Notes: generated by a model from the sequence alone, not told the origin. DNA of 36,470 bases from Comamonadaceae bacterium CD01 (GCA_002894305.1 PGEI01000022.1:1-36470); one strand, 5' to 3'; shown: positions 18,294 to 35,291, counted from the first letter of the stretch. Numbers and translations: made by a program.

Positions 18294-18986
18294 TCAGCCG
18301 TTGCGCTTGCGCCCCAGTTCCACGCCCAACTGGCGCAGCTTGCGGTACAGGTGGGTGCGCTCCAGGCCGGTTTTCTCGGCCACGCGCGTCATCGACCCGC
18401 CTTCGCGAACCAGGTGGAATTCGAAGTAGGCCTTCTCGAACGCGTCGCGCGCTTCGCGCAGCGGCCGATCCAGGTCGAAGTCCTGGTGCGACTGCGGACC
18501 ATCGTCGAGCGCCACGTCGATACCGGCAGGAGCGGCGCCCTGCAGCGCGTCACCTGGCACGGCTGGCACGCCCGGTGCGCCTCCTGCCGCGCCACGCGGT
18601 GCCGTCTTGGCGTCGTGTGCGGCGCTGCGTGCCAGGCCCTGCTCGACGGCCTTGAGCAGTTTTTGCAGCGTGATGGGTTTTTCCAGAAAGGACTGCGCGC
18701 CGATGCGCGTGGCCTCGACGGCGGTGTCGATCGTCGCGTGGCCGCTCATCATGATCACCGGCATGGTGAGCTGGCCAGCCGTCGCCCATTCCTTGAGCAG
18801 CGAGACGCCGTCGGTGTCGGGCATCCAGATGTCCAGCAGTACCAAGTCATAGTGGTGACTCTGGCGTGCCGCGCGAGCCTGCATGGCATTTTCGGCAAGG
18901 TCCACGGTGTGGCCCTCGTCGTTGAGAATTTCGGACAACAGATCCCGGATACCCAGTTCGTCGTCCACAACCAAGATATTTGCCAT
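18294..18986 (-). CDS. ntrX: NtrX-like response regulator, REC plus Fis-type HTH, no AAA+ domain
   Basis: A 230-residue protein. The receiver (about 1-120) has D8/D9, phosphoacceptor D52, S81 and K103. A flexible Ala/Pro/Gly linker (about 121-160) leads to a Fis-type HTH at the C terminus (about 185-228, VAEKTGLERTHLYRKLRQLG). Classical NtrX has about 450 residues with a sigma-54-interacting ATPase between these parts; there is no Walker A and no GAFTGA here, so it cannot activate sigma-54 polymerase directly. This short form is, to my knowledge, usual in Comamonadaceae-type genomes. It is 43 nt after ntrY, whose kinase is its expected phosphodonor. The name rests on context plus the NtrX-like HTH; a PrrA/ActR-type regulator is the alternative. 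Confidence 0.82.
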   Translation of the reverse strand: MANILVVDDELGIRDLLSEILNDEGHTVDLAENAMQARAARQSHHYDLVLLDIWMPDTDGVSLLKEWATAGQLTMPVIMMSGHATIDTAVEATRIGAQSFLEKPITLQKLLKAVEQGLARSAAHDAKTAPRGAAGGAPGVPAVPGDALQGAAPAGIDVALDDGPQSHQDFDLDRPLREARDAFEKAYFEFHLVREGGSMTRVAEKTGLERTHLYRKLRQLGVELGRKRNG

Positions 18987-19029
18987 GTATTGCTATGCGC
19001 CGGTGCGTCGCCGGCTTTCCATTGTCAAA

Positions 19030-21315
19030 TCACATTCCCCCTGCCTCTTGAGGTGCAAATGATAGCGACACTTGCGCCCCCTTCACCTGCCCGTCCTCGA
19101 TCCGGTTGACCAAATCGATGCGCGCACCGTGTTCGTCGGCAATTTTCTTGACCACGGCCAGGCCCAGGCCGGTGCCCTTGGGCTTGGTCGTGACATAGGG
19201 CTCGAACGCGCGCTGCAGTATCTGCTCCGGAAAACCCGTTCCCTGGTCGCTGATGGTCAGCTGCACGCGCCGCGTCGCCGGGTTCCAGCGCGTGGCGATC
19301 TGCACCGCGGCGGCGCCGTCCTGTCCCGCTCGCTGGGCCGTCGCGTCCTGCGCGTTCTGCAGCAGGTTGTGCACCACCTGGCGCAGTTGCTGGGCGTCGC
19401 CCAGGATGGGCGGGCACTGGGCGTCAAGCTCGGCATGCACCGGCACCGCGGCGTTTTCTGTGCCATACAGCTGCAGCACGTCGCCCACCAGCGCGTTCAA
19501 ATCCAGCGGCAGCAGCTGGGCCGCGGGCAGGCGCGCGTAGTCGCGAAATTCATTGACCAGGCGCTTCATCGCATCGACCTGGTCGACGATGGTCTTGACC
19601 GATTTGTCCAGGATGGCCTGCTCGGCGGGCGCCAGCTTGCCCTGCAGCTTGAGCGCCAGGCGCTCGGCCGACAACTGGATGGGTGTGAGCGGATTCTTGA
19701 TTTCGTGCGCCAGACGGCGCGCCACCTCGCCCCAGGCCTGGGTGCGCTGCGCGGAGATGATTTCGGAGATGTCGTCGAACACCAGCAGCAGCGTGCCGTC
19801 GCCCAGCGGCGCGCCGCGCGCCAGCACACTGGTGCCCTGCGCGGCCACGCCGCCGCCGGCGCCATGCAGCTCGAAGGGCTGTTGCCAGTGGTCGGGGCCG
19901 TGGTGGTCACGCTCGGCCAGCAGCGCGTCGAACTGCTGCGCCACTTCCTGGGCGAAGGCCTGCATGCCCGGCATCTGCGACAACGCACTGCCCCGATAGG
20001 CGGCTACGGGTGCGCGCAGGATGCGCGTGGCGCCAGGGTTGCACGAGACGATGGCGCCCTGCGCATCGAGCACGATGACGCCTGCGCTCAGGTTGTCCAG
20101 GATGGTCTGCAGGCCGGCGCGCGCGGTGTCGAGCTGCGCCATGCTGTGCTCGGCGGCCGAGCGCGCGTCGGCCAGCTGTTGCGTCATCGACGCAAACGCC
20201 CGCGTCAGCCCGCCCAGCTCGTCGCGGCTGTGCACCACCGCCTTGGGCGAGAGGTTGCCCAGCGCGACCTCGCGCACGCCCTCGGCCAGCAGAAGCAGCG
20301 GGCGCACCAGCTGGTTGCCCAGCACGACGGCAAGCAGCACCGCGGCAAACACCGCCAGAAAGAGGCTGAGCGTGAGCGTGCCGATGTACATGCGGCGCAG
20401 GCCGGCACGAGCCAGCGCCCGCTCCTGGTATTCACGGTTGGCTTCCTGCACCGCAATCGCGTTGCCCACCAGCACCGGGGGCAGCGGCAGCGTGGCCTCG
20501 ACCAGCCGCGGCTGGCCGAGCAGCCCCACGCCGGAGCTGGGCACCTCCACCAGCGCGCGCACCCGGGCGTTGTCGGCGGCTGCGGGGTCGGCCACATCGT
20601 CCAACCCCTCGATCTGGTAAGTGATGCGCTGCTCGCGCGCCTGGCGCAGCTGCTGCATGCTGGGGCGCTGCGGGTTGAGCGTGAAGCGCGACTGCCCGGC
20701 GCTTGCCAGCGGCTGGCCACTGGCGCTCCACAGCACCATGTCGGTCGCGCCCAACTGGTCGCGCATGCGTTCGAGCACCAGGCCCGCCGCCGCATCGGGC
20801 ACCTGCGCCAGCTGGCTGCTGGCGGTGCGCGTCTGGTTGGCCAGATCGCTGGCGATGGTGTCGAGCGTGACACGCGCCAGGTTCACGCCGGCGCCCAGCG
20901 CCCCCTCGACCTTGACGTCGAACCAGCTCTCGATCGAGCGCGAGACGAACTGGTAGGACACGACGTAGACCAGCACGCCGGGGACGACGCCGACCAGCGC
21001 AAAAATGGCCGCCAGCTTGACCAGCAGCCGGCTGCCGAAGCGCCCGCGCTTCAGGCGCACCGCCAGCCGCAGAGCGCCCCAAGTCAGCGCCGCCAGCAGC
21101 ACCAGGGCCACCAGCGCATTGACGCCCAGCAGCCACAGGAAGTTGCGCTCGTAGATGGCTCGATTGTTGGTCGCCAGCGTCAGCAGAAACATCAGCACGA
21201 CGGCGATGGCGCACATCAGCGCCAGCCCCATGCCCACGGCCCAGCGCACGCTGCGCGCGCGCACCGCGGCGCGGCGTGCCGAGCCCGCGGCGCGCCGCGC
21301 GTCTTGCGCCGTCAC
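19030..21315 (-). CDS. ntrY: NtrY-like sensor histidine kinase
   Basis: A 761-residue membrane kinase. TM helices lie at about 25-48, 58-80 and 96-120, followed by a periplasmic part (about 121-308), a fourth TM helix (about 309-335), HAMP (about 336-390), PAS (about 398-515), HisKA with H537 in RRLAHEIKNPLTPIQ, and HATPase with N655 in HNLLQNAQDA and G box GTGLGLA (714-720). The NPLTPIQLSAERL stretch is typical of NtrY. It probably phosphorylates D52 of the NtrX-like regulator. Literature links NtrYX to nitrogen and redox/respiration control; which applies here is not visible. Its start overlaps the DUF4390 stop by 4 nt (ATGA). Confidence 0.9.
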   Translation of the reverse strand: MTAQDARRAAGSARRAAVRARSVRWAVGMGLALMCAIAVVLMFLLTLATNNRAIYERNFLWLLGVNALVALVLLAALTWGALRLAVRLKRGRFGSRLLVKLAAIFALVGVVPGVLVYVVSYQFVSRSIESWFDVKVEGALGAGVNLARVTLDTIASDLANQTRTASSQLAQVPDAAAGLVLERMRDQLGATDMVLWSASGQPLASAGQSRFTLNPQRPSMQQLRQAREQRITYQIEGLDDVADPAAADNARVRALVEVPSSGVGLLGQPRLVEATLPLPPVLVGNAIAVQEANREYQERALARAGLRRMYIGTLTLSLFLAVFAAVLLAVVLGNQLVRPLLLLAEGVREVALGNLSPKAVVHSRDELGGLTRAFASMTQQLADARSAAEHSMAQLDTARAGLQTILDNLSAGVIVLDAQGAIVSCNPGATRILRAPVAAYRGSALSQMPGMQAFAQEVAQQFDALLAERDHHGPDHWQQPFELHGAGGGVAAQGTSVLARGAPLGDGTLLLVFDDISEIISAQRTQAWGEVARRLAHEIKNPLTPIQLSAERLALKLQGKLAPAEQAILDKSVKTIVDQVDAMKRLVNEFRDYARLPAAQLLPLDLNALVGDVLQLYGTENAAVPVHAELDAQCPPILGDAQQLRQVVHNLLQNAQDATAQRAGQDGAAAVQIATRWNPATRRVQLTISDQGTGFPEQILQRAFEPYVTTKPKGTGLGLAVVKKIADEHGARIDLVNRIEDGQVKGAQVSLSFAPQEAGGM

Positions 21316-22013
21316 GGCTGCGCCTCGCCTTGCACGGGCAGCTCCTCGACAGTGGGAGCGGCCGGCTCCCCCGCCAGCCCGTCTTGCGACAGCGGCGCCG
21401 GCTCCGCCAAAGGGGGCAGCGGCTGCACCTGCGCCAGCTGCACGTTCCAGCGCGATCGGCCCACGGCGCTGATGTGCATCAGCCGCGGCAGCTGCGACAT
21501 GTCCAGGCTGAACTGGAAACGCACCTCGCCATCCTGCGCGCCGTCCAGCTCATCGGCGTCGGCGATCTTCCAGCGCGCGATGCGCTGCATCGCGTCCACC
21601 GCCTCGGACAGGTCGTCAAAGCCCTGCCCCAGCGCCATACCCAGGCCGCCGGCGGGCAGCGGCTGCGTCGACTGCATCAGCCGCCAGCGCCGCGTCAGCG
21701 GCTGGTAGCTCAGGCGCAGGTGGCGCGTGGCATGCGCCAGCACCTTGTCGGACCAGTACCAGCGCTTGTGCACCACCTGGGCATCGGCAATGAAGTGCAT
21801 CGCAATGCCCTTGGCCAGCGCATCCTTGACCAGGTCGGGCAATTGCAGCTGCAGCGCAGCGTCCAGGTACAAGCCGTGGGCATCGCGGCGCAGTTGCAGT
21901 TGCACAACCTCGCCATGGGTCTGCGCCAGCGCCGACGCGCCTGCACACAGCAGCAGCACCGCGCACACCAGCGCCGCGGCGGCGCGGCGCAGGCCGGGCA
22001 GCAAGGGCCGCAC
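21312..22013 (-). CDS. DUF4390 domain protein, exported
   Basis: A 233-residue protein starting with a signal peptide or N-terminal anchor (RRAAAALVCAVLLLCAGASALAQ region) and a DUF4390 domain with LDAALQLQLPDLVKDALAKG, HFIADAQVV and RHLRLSYQPLTRRWRL. Its function is unknown. The C-terminal 40 residues are Pro/Ala-rich. Its place between rsmB and ntrY is conserved in betaproteobacteria as far as I know, and the 4-nt overlap with ntrY suggests it is made with the kinase and could modulate its periplasmic domain (inference). The GTG at 22013, 7 nt after the rsmB stop with AAGGG upstream, was preferred; an ATG at 22043 inside rsmB is the alternative. Confidence 0.78.
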   Translation of the reverse strand: MRPLLPGLRRAAAALVCAVLLLCAGASALAQTHGEVVQLQLRRDAHGLYLDAALQLQLPDLVKDALAKGIAMHFIADAQVVHKRWYWSDKVLAHATRHLRLSYQPLTRRWRLMQSTQPLPAGGLGMALGQGFDDLSEAVDAMQRIARWKIADADELDGAQDGEVRFQFSLDMSQLPRLMHISAVGRSRWNVQLAQVQPLPPLAEPAPLSQDGLAGEPAAPTVEELPVQGEAQP

Positions 22014-22020
22014 GTGCGTG

Positions 22021-23439
22021 TCAGCCCTTGTGCAGCAGTGCATAGAAGAAACCGTCGTGCTCACCCGCACCATTGTCCGGGACGCCCGCGTCCGCCGGCC
22101 CGCTTCGGGGCAACAAATGCCCGGGCGATGGCAGCATGCGCGCGTCCGTGTGGCGCGCAACAAACGCCTGCACCTGGTCACTGCCCTCGCTGCGAAACAC
22201 CGAGCAGGTGCAGTACAGCAACCGCCCGCCGGGAGCCAGCAGGGGCCACAGCGCCTCCAGCAGCCGCTCCTGCTGAGCGGCCAGCTGGGCGATGTCGGAC
22301 TCGCGGCGCAGCCAGCGCACGTCGGGGTGGCGGCGCACGATGCCCGATGCGGTGCACGGCGCATCCAGCAGGATGGCGTCGAATAGCTGGTTACCCGCCT
22401 GCGGAAACCACTGCCGGGGCTGCCCGGCGTCGGCCACCAACACCTGCGCCCGGGCCGGGTCGAGCAGGCCCAGGCGCTGCAGCGTCTGGTCGATGCGCCG
22501 CGCGCGCTGGGGGTCGACCTCCAGCGCCGTCACATGCCAGGGCGCGCCCTGCGCCACAGCGCATTCCAGCAGATGCGCCGTCTTGCCGCCCGGGGCGGCG
22601 CAGGCGTCCAGCAGGCGCAGCGGGCGCTGCGCGTCCAGCCCCTGCAGCAGCAGCGGCGCGGCAAGCTGGGCCGCGCCGTCCTGCACGCTGACCACGCCCT
22701 CGTTCCAGCCCGGCAGCTGCGTGACCGGCAGCGGGCGGTGCAGCGCAACACCCGAGCTTCCTACTGCGTCGGCCGCGATGCCCGCGTCCTGCAGGCGCTG
22801 CAAATACCGCTGCTGTGTGCCGCGGTGCACGGCCACGCGCAACACCATCGGCGGCTGGGCGTTGTTGGCACGCAGAATGTCCTGCCATTGCTGCGGCCAG
22901 TCGCTGCGCAGGCGCTCGATCCACCAGGCGGGGTGGTTCCAGCGCGCCACCGGGTCGGCGTCGGTGGCCTGCACCAGGGCCGCGCCGTCGCGCAGAAAGC
23001 GGCGCAGGCAGGCGTTGACGAAGCCCGACTGCCCGCGCATGGCCGGGCTGCGCTTGGCCGCCTCGACCGCCTGGCTGACCAGGGTGTGCGGCGGATAGGG
23101 CGCGGCCTGCGCATCCCACACCAGCGCCAGCGCGGTGCACAGCAGTGCGTCGACCGCGGGTGCCGGCGCGCGCTGCGCCAGTTGCGTGCGCAGCGCCTGC
23201 GCGCGGCCGAGCTGGCGCAGGGTCTGAAACAACAGGGCCCGCACGCCCGGGCGCAGCGGCGCGTCGGTGTGCTCCAGCACCCGCGTGGTCGACTGCCCCG
23301 CGCGCACCGCCTGCAGCGCGGCGGCGCTGGCCTGCAGCAGGCGCCACAGCGCCGGCGCGTGGCCCGCGTGGTCGCCCGCAGCCGGCGCCGACTCGCGTGC
23401 TGCGGCGTACGACGGTCGAGACGATGGTTGCACGCTCAC
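22021..23439 (-). CDS. rsmB: 16S rRNA (cytosine-967-C5) methyltransferase RsmB
   Basis: A 472-residue enzyme with a NusB-like RNA-binding N-terminal domain (about 28-165) and a Rossmann methyltransferase domain (about 235-470). The SAM site is DACAAPGGKT (278-287). The two active-site Cys are C362 in DAPCTASG and C412 in LLYCTCSVF, the latter being the nucleophile in this family. The start is GTG at 23439, overlapping the upstream LemA-like stop by 4 nt (GTGA); the frame is open to 23655 but without domain content. It begins the rsmB-DUF4390-ntrY-ntrX run. Confidence 0.95.
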   Translation of the reverse strand: MSVQPSSRPSYAAARESAPAAGDHAGHAPALWRLLQASAAALQAVRAGQSTTRVLEHTDAPLRPGVRALLFQTLRQLGRAQALRTQLAQRAPAPAVDALLCTALALVWDAQAAPYPPHTLVSQAVEAAKRSPAMRGQSGFVNACLRRFLRDGAALVQATDADPVARWNHPAWWIERLRSDWPQQWQDILRANNAQPPMVLRVAVHRGTQQRYLQRLQDAGIAADAVGSSGVALHRPLPVTQLPGWNEGVVSVQDGAAQLAAPLLLQGLDAQRPLRLLDACAAPGGKTAHLLECAVAQGAPWHVTALEVDPQRARRIDQTLQRLGLLDPARAQVLVADAGQPRQWFPQAGNQLFDAILLDAPCTASGIVRRHPDVRWLRRESDIAQLAAQQERLLEALWPLLAPGGRLLYCTCSVFRSEGSDQVQAFVARHTDARMLPSPGHLLPRSGPADAGVPDNGAGEHDGFFYALLHKG

Positions 23440-23990
23440 AGCGCCTGCCCCCGCTTCATGCCGAACAGCCAGGCCAGCACGCTGGCCGGGAACTGGGTAA
23501 TGGACTGGTTGTACTGCGCCACCGCCTGGTTGAACTGCTGACGCGACATGCTGGCCAGCGCCTGTTGCTGCATGCAGCGCTGCAGCCAGGGGCGCACTTC
23601 GTGCTCCAGGTTCTGCCACTGCGCGTCGTCCAGCTGCGCAATGCGCGCCGACCACGCGGCCCAGGCCGCGTCCAGCGCCTGCAGGCCGGCGGCGACTGCG
23701 GACGCTGCATCGCGCTCAAGCGGGCGAGCGCGCAGCACCTGCAGCGACGCGTGCAGCTGCACCGTCGCCGCCTGTAACGCCCGGTAGTCGTGGCTGGCCG
23801 CCAGCGGCGCCGGCGGCAGCGCATGGGGATCTTCCAGCTGCGCAAGATATTGCTGCACGAAGGCGTCCATGCCGCCAAAAGCCTGCAGCGCGGCGGCGCG
23901 CAGCCGCACCAGGCGGTTGTAGGCACCAACGGCCCACAGCAGCAACAAGGTGATGAGAAGCGCGCTGGTCAAGGTGGTCACGCCCGCCAT
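23436..23990 (-). CDS. LemA-like membrane-anchored protein
   Basis: A 184-residue protein with one N-terminal TM helix (about 6-24, TLTSALLITLLLLWAVGAYN) followed by a helical domain. The start NRLVRLRAAALQAFGGMD and the end FNQAVAQYNQSITQFP, then SVLAWLFGMKRG, match the two ends of the LemA fold. The middle is divergent and lacks the usual RRxDLIPNLV signature, so it is a distant member. LemA function is not settled; it often occurs with HtpX/M48 proteases, and none is next to it here. It overlaps rsmB by 4 nt and follows the rpoBC terminator, so a promoter should lie in 23991-24054. Confidence 0.75.
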   Translation of the reverse strand: MAGVTTLTSALLITLLLLWAVGAYNRLVRLRAAALQAFGGMDAFVQQYLAQLEDPHALPPAPLAASHDYRALQAATVQLHASLQVLRARPLERDAASAVAAGLQALDAAWAAWSARIAQLDDAQWQNLEHEVRPWLQRCMQQQALASMSRQQFNQAVAQYNQSITQFPASVLAWLFGMKRGQAL

Positions 23991-24054
23991 TGTCGATGCA
24001 AATCCGGGTGCCCATCCTCTCGCGCGGCCTGCGCGCACCGGGATTTTTGTGCGC

Positions 24055-24122
24055 AAAAAAATCCCGCCCTGCCTGTCGGCGGGGCGGGAGGGTCGTGGGC
24101 CAGCGCCCGGTACGGGCGCTGG
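24055..24122 (-). terminator. Double hairpin terminator of the rpoBC operon
   Basis: Two hairpins follow the rpoC stop on the minus strand. The first pairs 24100-24108 with 24114-24122 (9 bp, 5-nt loop) without a U tract. The second pairs 24062-24069 with 24082-24089 (8 bp) and runs straight into seven U (24055-24061), a textbook Rho-independent terminator. Confidence 0.92.
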
Positions 24123-24136
24123 CAACGGCATCGCGG

Positions 24137-28357
<4,221 letters not shown>

Positions 28358-28377
28358 ATGAACCTATCCTTATCAGA

Positions 28378-32502
<4,125 letters not shown>

Positions 32503-32815
32503 GAGATCTCCGGGCAAAGACATGGATGGGTGATCTTCGACGACTGCCTCCCCTTCAGGAGAGGCAACAACTTGGCGGTTGGCCACTACCAACCATGGCG
32601 GACGGCGATGCATTGCACATCACCCGGACCAAGGCGTCTTCCGTTGTCGGACGGGTACAGAAGACACTAGAAAACCGATGCGTTGGGCTGCCGGGCTGCG
32701 CGTTGCGCGCAAGCGGCCCAAACCGGCTTTCTGGTGCGCTCTGGTATGGGCAAACCCATAAGCACCAAAGGCTGGAGGCCTTTTTAAGGCCCCCAGCCCA
32801 TCAAAACGGAGCCAA
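32503..32815 (-). other. rplL-rpoB intergenic region
   Basis: A 313-nt leader between rplL and rpoB. It holds the attenuator-like hairpin at 32770-32798, a small TATGGG/CCCATA hairpin (32745-32760), and an 8-bp hairpin with one mismatch (32547-32566) close to the rpoB start. No gene and no convincing promoter was seen. In E. coli the equivalent gap carries an attenuator and an RNase III site; a similar role is inferred. Confidence 0.6.
32770..32798 (-). terminator. Attenuator-like hairpin downstream of rplL
   Basis: 32770-32780 pairs with 32788-32798 (11 bp with one mismatch), extended by two A-U pairs inside the loop. On the minus strand only three U follow, so termination is expected to be partial, which would lower rpoBC relative to rplJL as in the E. 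coli operon. Confidence 0.6.
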
Positions 32816-33196
32816 TTACTTGAGCTCGGCCTTGGCGCCGGCGTCCACCAGCTTCTTGACGGCAGCTTCGGCGTCGGCCTTGGCCACGCCTTCCTTGACG
32901 TTCTTTGGCGCGCCGTCGACCAGATCCTTGGCTTCCTTCAGGCCCAGACCGGTGATTTCACGCACTGCCTTGATGACCGACACCTTGTTGGCGCCGGCTT
33001 CGGTCAGCACCACGTCGAACTCGGTCTTCTCTTCGGCAGCAGCAGCGCCACCCGCGCCCGCGCCGCCTGCGGCCGGAGCGGCCATGGCGGCAGCGCTCAC
33101 GCCAAACTTTTCTTCAATGGCCTTGACCAGGTCATTGAGCTCCAGAACCGTCATGCCGTCCAGCGCGGTCAGAAATGCGTCTTTATCGAATGCCAT
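32816..33196 (-). CDS. rplL: 50S ribosomal protein L7/L12
   Basis: A 126-residue stalk protein: N-terminal dimerisation domain (about 1-35, [20 protein letters not shown]), an Ala/Gly-rich hinge (about 38-58) and the C-terminal domain that contacts translation GTPases ([20 protein letters not shown], then [20 protein letters not shown]). The ATG at 33196 has GAGGA upstream and matches family length. It is co-transcribed with rplJ, 51 nt upstream. Confidence 0.98.
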   Translation of the reverse strand: MAFDKDAFLTALDGMTVLELNDLVKAIEEKFGVSAAAMAAPAAGGAGAGGAAAAEEKTEFDVVLTEAGANKVSVIKAVREITGLGLKEAKDLVDGAPKNVKEGVAKADAEAAVKKLVDAGAKAELK

Positions 33197-33247
33197 TTTG
33201 ATTTCCTCAAACAATTGGTTGGTTGATGCTCAAGCGGTACGCGCCGT

Positions 33248-33754
33248 TCAGGCGGCAACCGCCTCGCCTTCGCCTTTTTGCGCCGCCAGCGCGCCCAGCA
33301 CCACGGCGGTGCGGGAGATCGGCGACATCAGCAAGCCACACAGCTGGGCCAGCAGCACTTCCTTGGAAGGGATGTTGGCCAGCTCTTTAACGCCGTTCAC
33401 GTCCAGGGCCTTGCCCGCGAAGGCGCCGCCGCGAATGACCAGCTTGTCGTTGGTCTTCGCGAAATCGGCCACCACCTTGGCGGCGGCCACAGCGTCTTCG
33501 GAGAAGCCGTAGATCAGGGGGCCGGTCATCTGGTCTGCCACCACGTCAAACTGGCCGCCAGCCACAGCACGGCGGGCCAGGGTGTTCTTCAGAACACTCA
33601 GGCTCACACCCTTGCTGCGTGCATCGGAACGCAGTTTGGTCATGTCGGCGACCGTGATGCCACGGTATTCCGCGATCACGAGCGTTTGAGCTTTAGCGGC
33701 GAGGCTGGTCACTTCATTGATGACCGCTTCTTTCTCACTGCGATTCAGACTCAA
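33248..33754 (-). CDS. rplJ: 50S ribosomal protein L10
   Basis: A 168-residue protein of the ribosomal stalk base, with the N-terminal rRNA-binding domain ([20 protein letters not shown]) and a C-terminal helix that binds L7/L12 dimers. The start codon is TTG at 33754, with GGAG six nt before it; the next in-frame Met is too far in to give a complete L10. In E. coli the L10-L12 complex represses its own mRNA through the rplJ leader, and the 247-nt gap upstream here is long enough for this. Confidence 0.97.
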   Translation of the reverse strand: MSLNRSEKEAVINEVTSLAAKAQTLVIAEYRGITVADMTKLRSDARSKGVSLSVLKNTLARRAVAGGQFDVVADQMTGPLIYGFSEDAVAAAKVVADFAKTNDKLVIRGGAFAGKALDVNGVKELANIPSKEVLLAQLCGLLMSPISRTAVVLGALAAQKGEGEAVAA

Positions 33755-33956
33755 GGTCTACTCCTTCGTATGCGCATCGGGGAAAACTCCCTTTTGCGCG
33801 CTCTTGGGTTTTACAGCGACCAACTGTGAAGGAAAATTTCCATCGGCAGCGGGATCGCCATCTGCGTTGGCACCTGTGGAATTAAGAGCCCCCAGCGGGC
33901 TCGCCAACGGTCTTGGATGGCCTGGCAAGAAAATGAATCCTCACAAGCCCACCACT
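33755..33956 (-). promoter_or_regulatory. rplJ leader, possible L10 autoregulatory region
   Basis: The stretch between the rplA hairpin and the rplJ TTG has no gene. It contains a hairpin GAGCCC/GGGCTC (33886-33891 with 33897-33902) on the minus strand and a purine-rich segment before the start (AAGGAGTAG). Position and length match the known L10 leader, but I could not confirm the conserved kink-turn by eye. Confidence 0.4.
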
Positions 33957-33989
33957 GAAGCCTGGCACCCATTCAGGTGCCAGGCTTCA
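33956..33989 (-). terminator. Strong hairpin after rplA
   Basis: A perfect 14-bp stem (33956-33969 with 33976-33989, 6-nt loop) starts 12 nt after the rplA stop on the minus strand. It has no U tract, so it is more likely an mRNA-stabilising or processing hairpin, or a Rho-assisted stop, than a classical terminator. Confidence 0.55.
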
Positions 33990-34001
33990 AATTTCATGCC
34001 A

Positions 34002-34700
34002 TCAAGCCACTGCGATGGATTGGGTATCGACGCGAACGCCCAGGCCCATCGTCGACGACAGCGCCACCTTGCGCAGATACAGGCCCTTGCTGGTTGCGGG
34101 TTTGGACTTGTTCAGCGCCTCGATCAGCGCTGCCAGGTTGCCCTGCAACTTGTCGTTGTCGAACGAGCGACGGCCGATCGTGCTGTGGATGATGCCGGCC
34201 TTGTCGACGCGGAATTGCACCTGACCAGCCTTGGCGTTTTTCACCGCGGTAGCCACGTCGGGCGTCACGGTGCCGACCTTGGGGTTGGGCATCAGGCCGC
34301 GCGGGCCCAGGATCTGGCCCAACTGGCCGACCACGCGCATTGCGTCGGGAGCGGCGATCACCACGTCAAACGGCATGTCGCCGGCCTTGACCTGAGCTGC
34401 CAGGTCGTCCATGCCAACGATGTCGGCACCAGCAGCCTTGGCCTCTTCGGCCTTGGCGCCTTGCGCAAACACGGCCACGCGGGTCGTCTTGCCCGTGCCA
34501 TGAGGCAGAACCACCGCGCCGCGCACGACCTGGTCGGACTTCTTGGCGTCGACGCCCAGTTGTACGGCCACGTCGATGGACTCATCGAACTTGGCGGTCG
34601 CCGTGTCCTTGACCAGGACGACGGCTTCGGCAAACGGATACAGGCGGGTGCTTTCGACCTTGCCCTGCAGTGCTTTTTGCTTTTTGGTCAATTTCGCCAT
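34002..34700 (-). CDS. rplA: 50S ribosomal protein L1
   Basis: A 232-residue protein forming the L1 stalk, complete in length, with the family stretches [34 protein letters not shown] and [14 protein letters not shown]. In E. coli L1 also represses translation of the rplK-rplA mRNA by binding near the rplK start. Its ATG is one nt after the rplK stop, so the two are translationally coupled. Confidence 0.98.
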   Translation of the reverse strand: MAKLTKKQKALQGKVESTRLYPFAEAVVLVKDTATAKFDESIDVAVQLGVDAKKSDQVVRGAVVLPHGTGKTTRVAVFAQGAKAEEAKAAGADIVGMDDLAAQVKAGDMPFDVVIAAPDAMRVVGQLGQILGPRGLMPNPKVGTVTPDVATAVKNAKAGQVQFRVDKAGIIHSTIGRRSFDNDKLQGNLAALIEALNKSKPATSKGLYLRKVALSSTMGLGVRVDTQSIAVA

Positions 34701-34701
34701 G

Positions 34702-35133
34702 TCACAGACCCTCCACCGTCACGCCCATCGAACGGGCAGAGCCAGCCAGCGTACGCACGGCGGCGTCCACGTCGGCGGCGTTCATGTCCTTGAGCTTGGT
34801 CTTGGCAATCTCTTCCAGCTGCTCGCGGGTGATCTTGCCGACCTTGGCCGCCTTCGCGTTGGAAGAGCCCTTGTCCAGCTTGATGGCCTTCTTGATCAGC
34901 ACGGTCGCCGGCGGCGTCTTGATGATGAAGGTAAAGCTCTTGTCTGCAAACGCCGTAATCACGACGGGCAGCGGCAGGCCGGGCTCGACACCCTGGGTCT
35001 GCGCATTGAACGCCTTGCAGAACTCCATGATATTCAGACCGCGCTGACCCAGCGCCGGACCGATAGGAGGAGAGGGATTGGCCTTACCAGCTGGCACTTG
35101 CAGCTTGATGAAGCCGACGATTTTTTTCGCCAT
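34702..35133 (-). CDS. rplK: 50S ribosomal protein L11
   Basis: A 143-residue protein ([20 protein letters not shown]) with the N-terminal factor-binding domain ([19 protein letters not shown]) and the C-terminal rRNA-binding domain ([12 protein letters not shown]). It belongs to the GTPase-associated centre and is needed for RelA activation in E. coli. AAGGAG lies 7 nt before the ATG at 35133. A 158-nt gap separates it from nusG and holds a TACAAT hexamer (35236-35241) without a good -35 box. Confidence 0.98.
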   Translation of the reverse strand: MAKKIVGFIKLQVPAGKANPSPPIGPALGQRGLNIMEFCKAFNAQTQGVEPGLPLPVVITAFADKSFTFIIKTPPATVLIKKAIKLDKGSSNAKAAKVGKITREQLEEIAKTKLKDMNAADVDAAVRTLAGSARSMGVTVEGL

Positions 35134-35291
35134 GGATAGCTCCTTGCGGGTTGTAACGCCCCATGCTGTGCGCATGCAGGCTCCCCGGGGTTGATGACTC
35201 ATTCGGACAAGCCGCGCCGAGCCGAAAAGCGCATTATTGTATTTGCGATTGCAACATCGCGCAGAGCGCGTTGCCCACCAAGGGCCAATGC

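Noticed and set aside
18550-18570. TGGCACG followed by GTGCG, resembling a sigma-54 -24/-12 element
   Set aside because: It lies inside the ntrX coding region, the -12 half is GTGC rather than TTGC, and it is in an uninformative GC-rich context.
35236-35241. TACAAT as an rplK promoter
   Set aside because: No -35 box at 16-18 nt; the only TTGCAA nearby is 7 nt away. It was kept only as a remark in the rplK entry.
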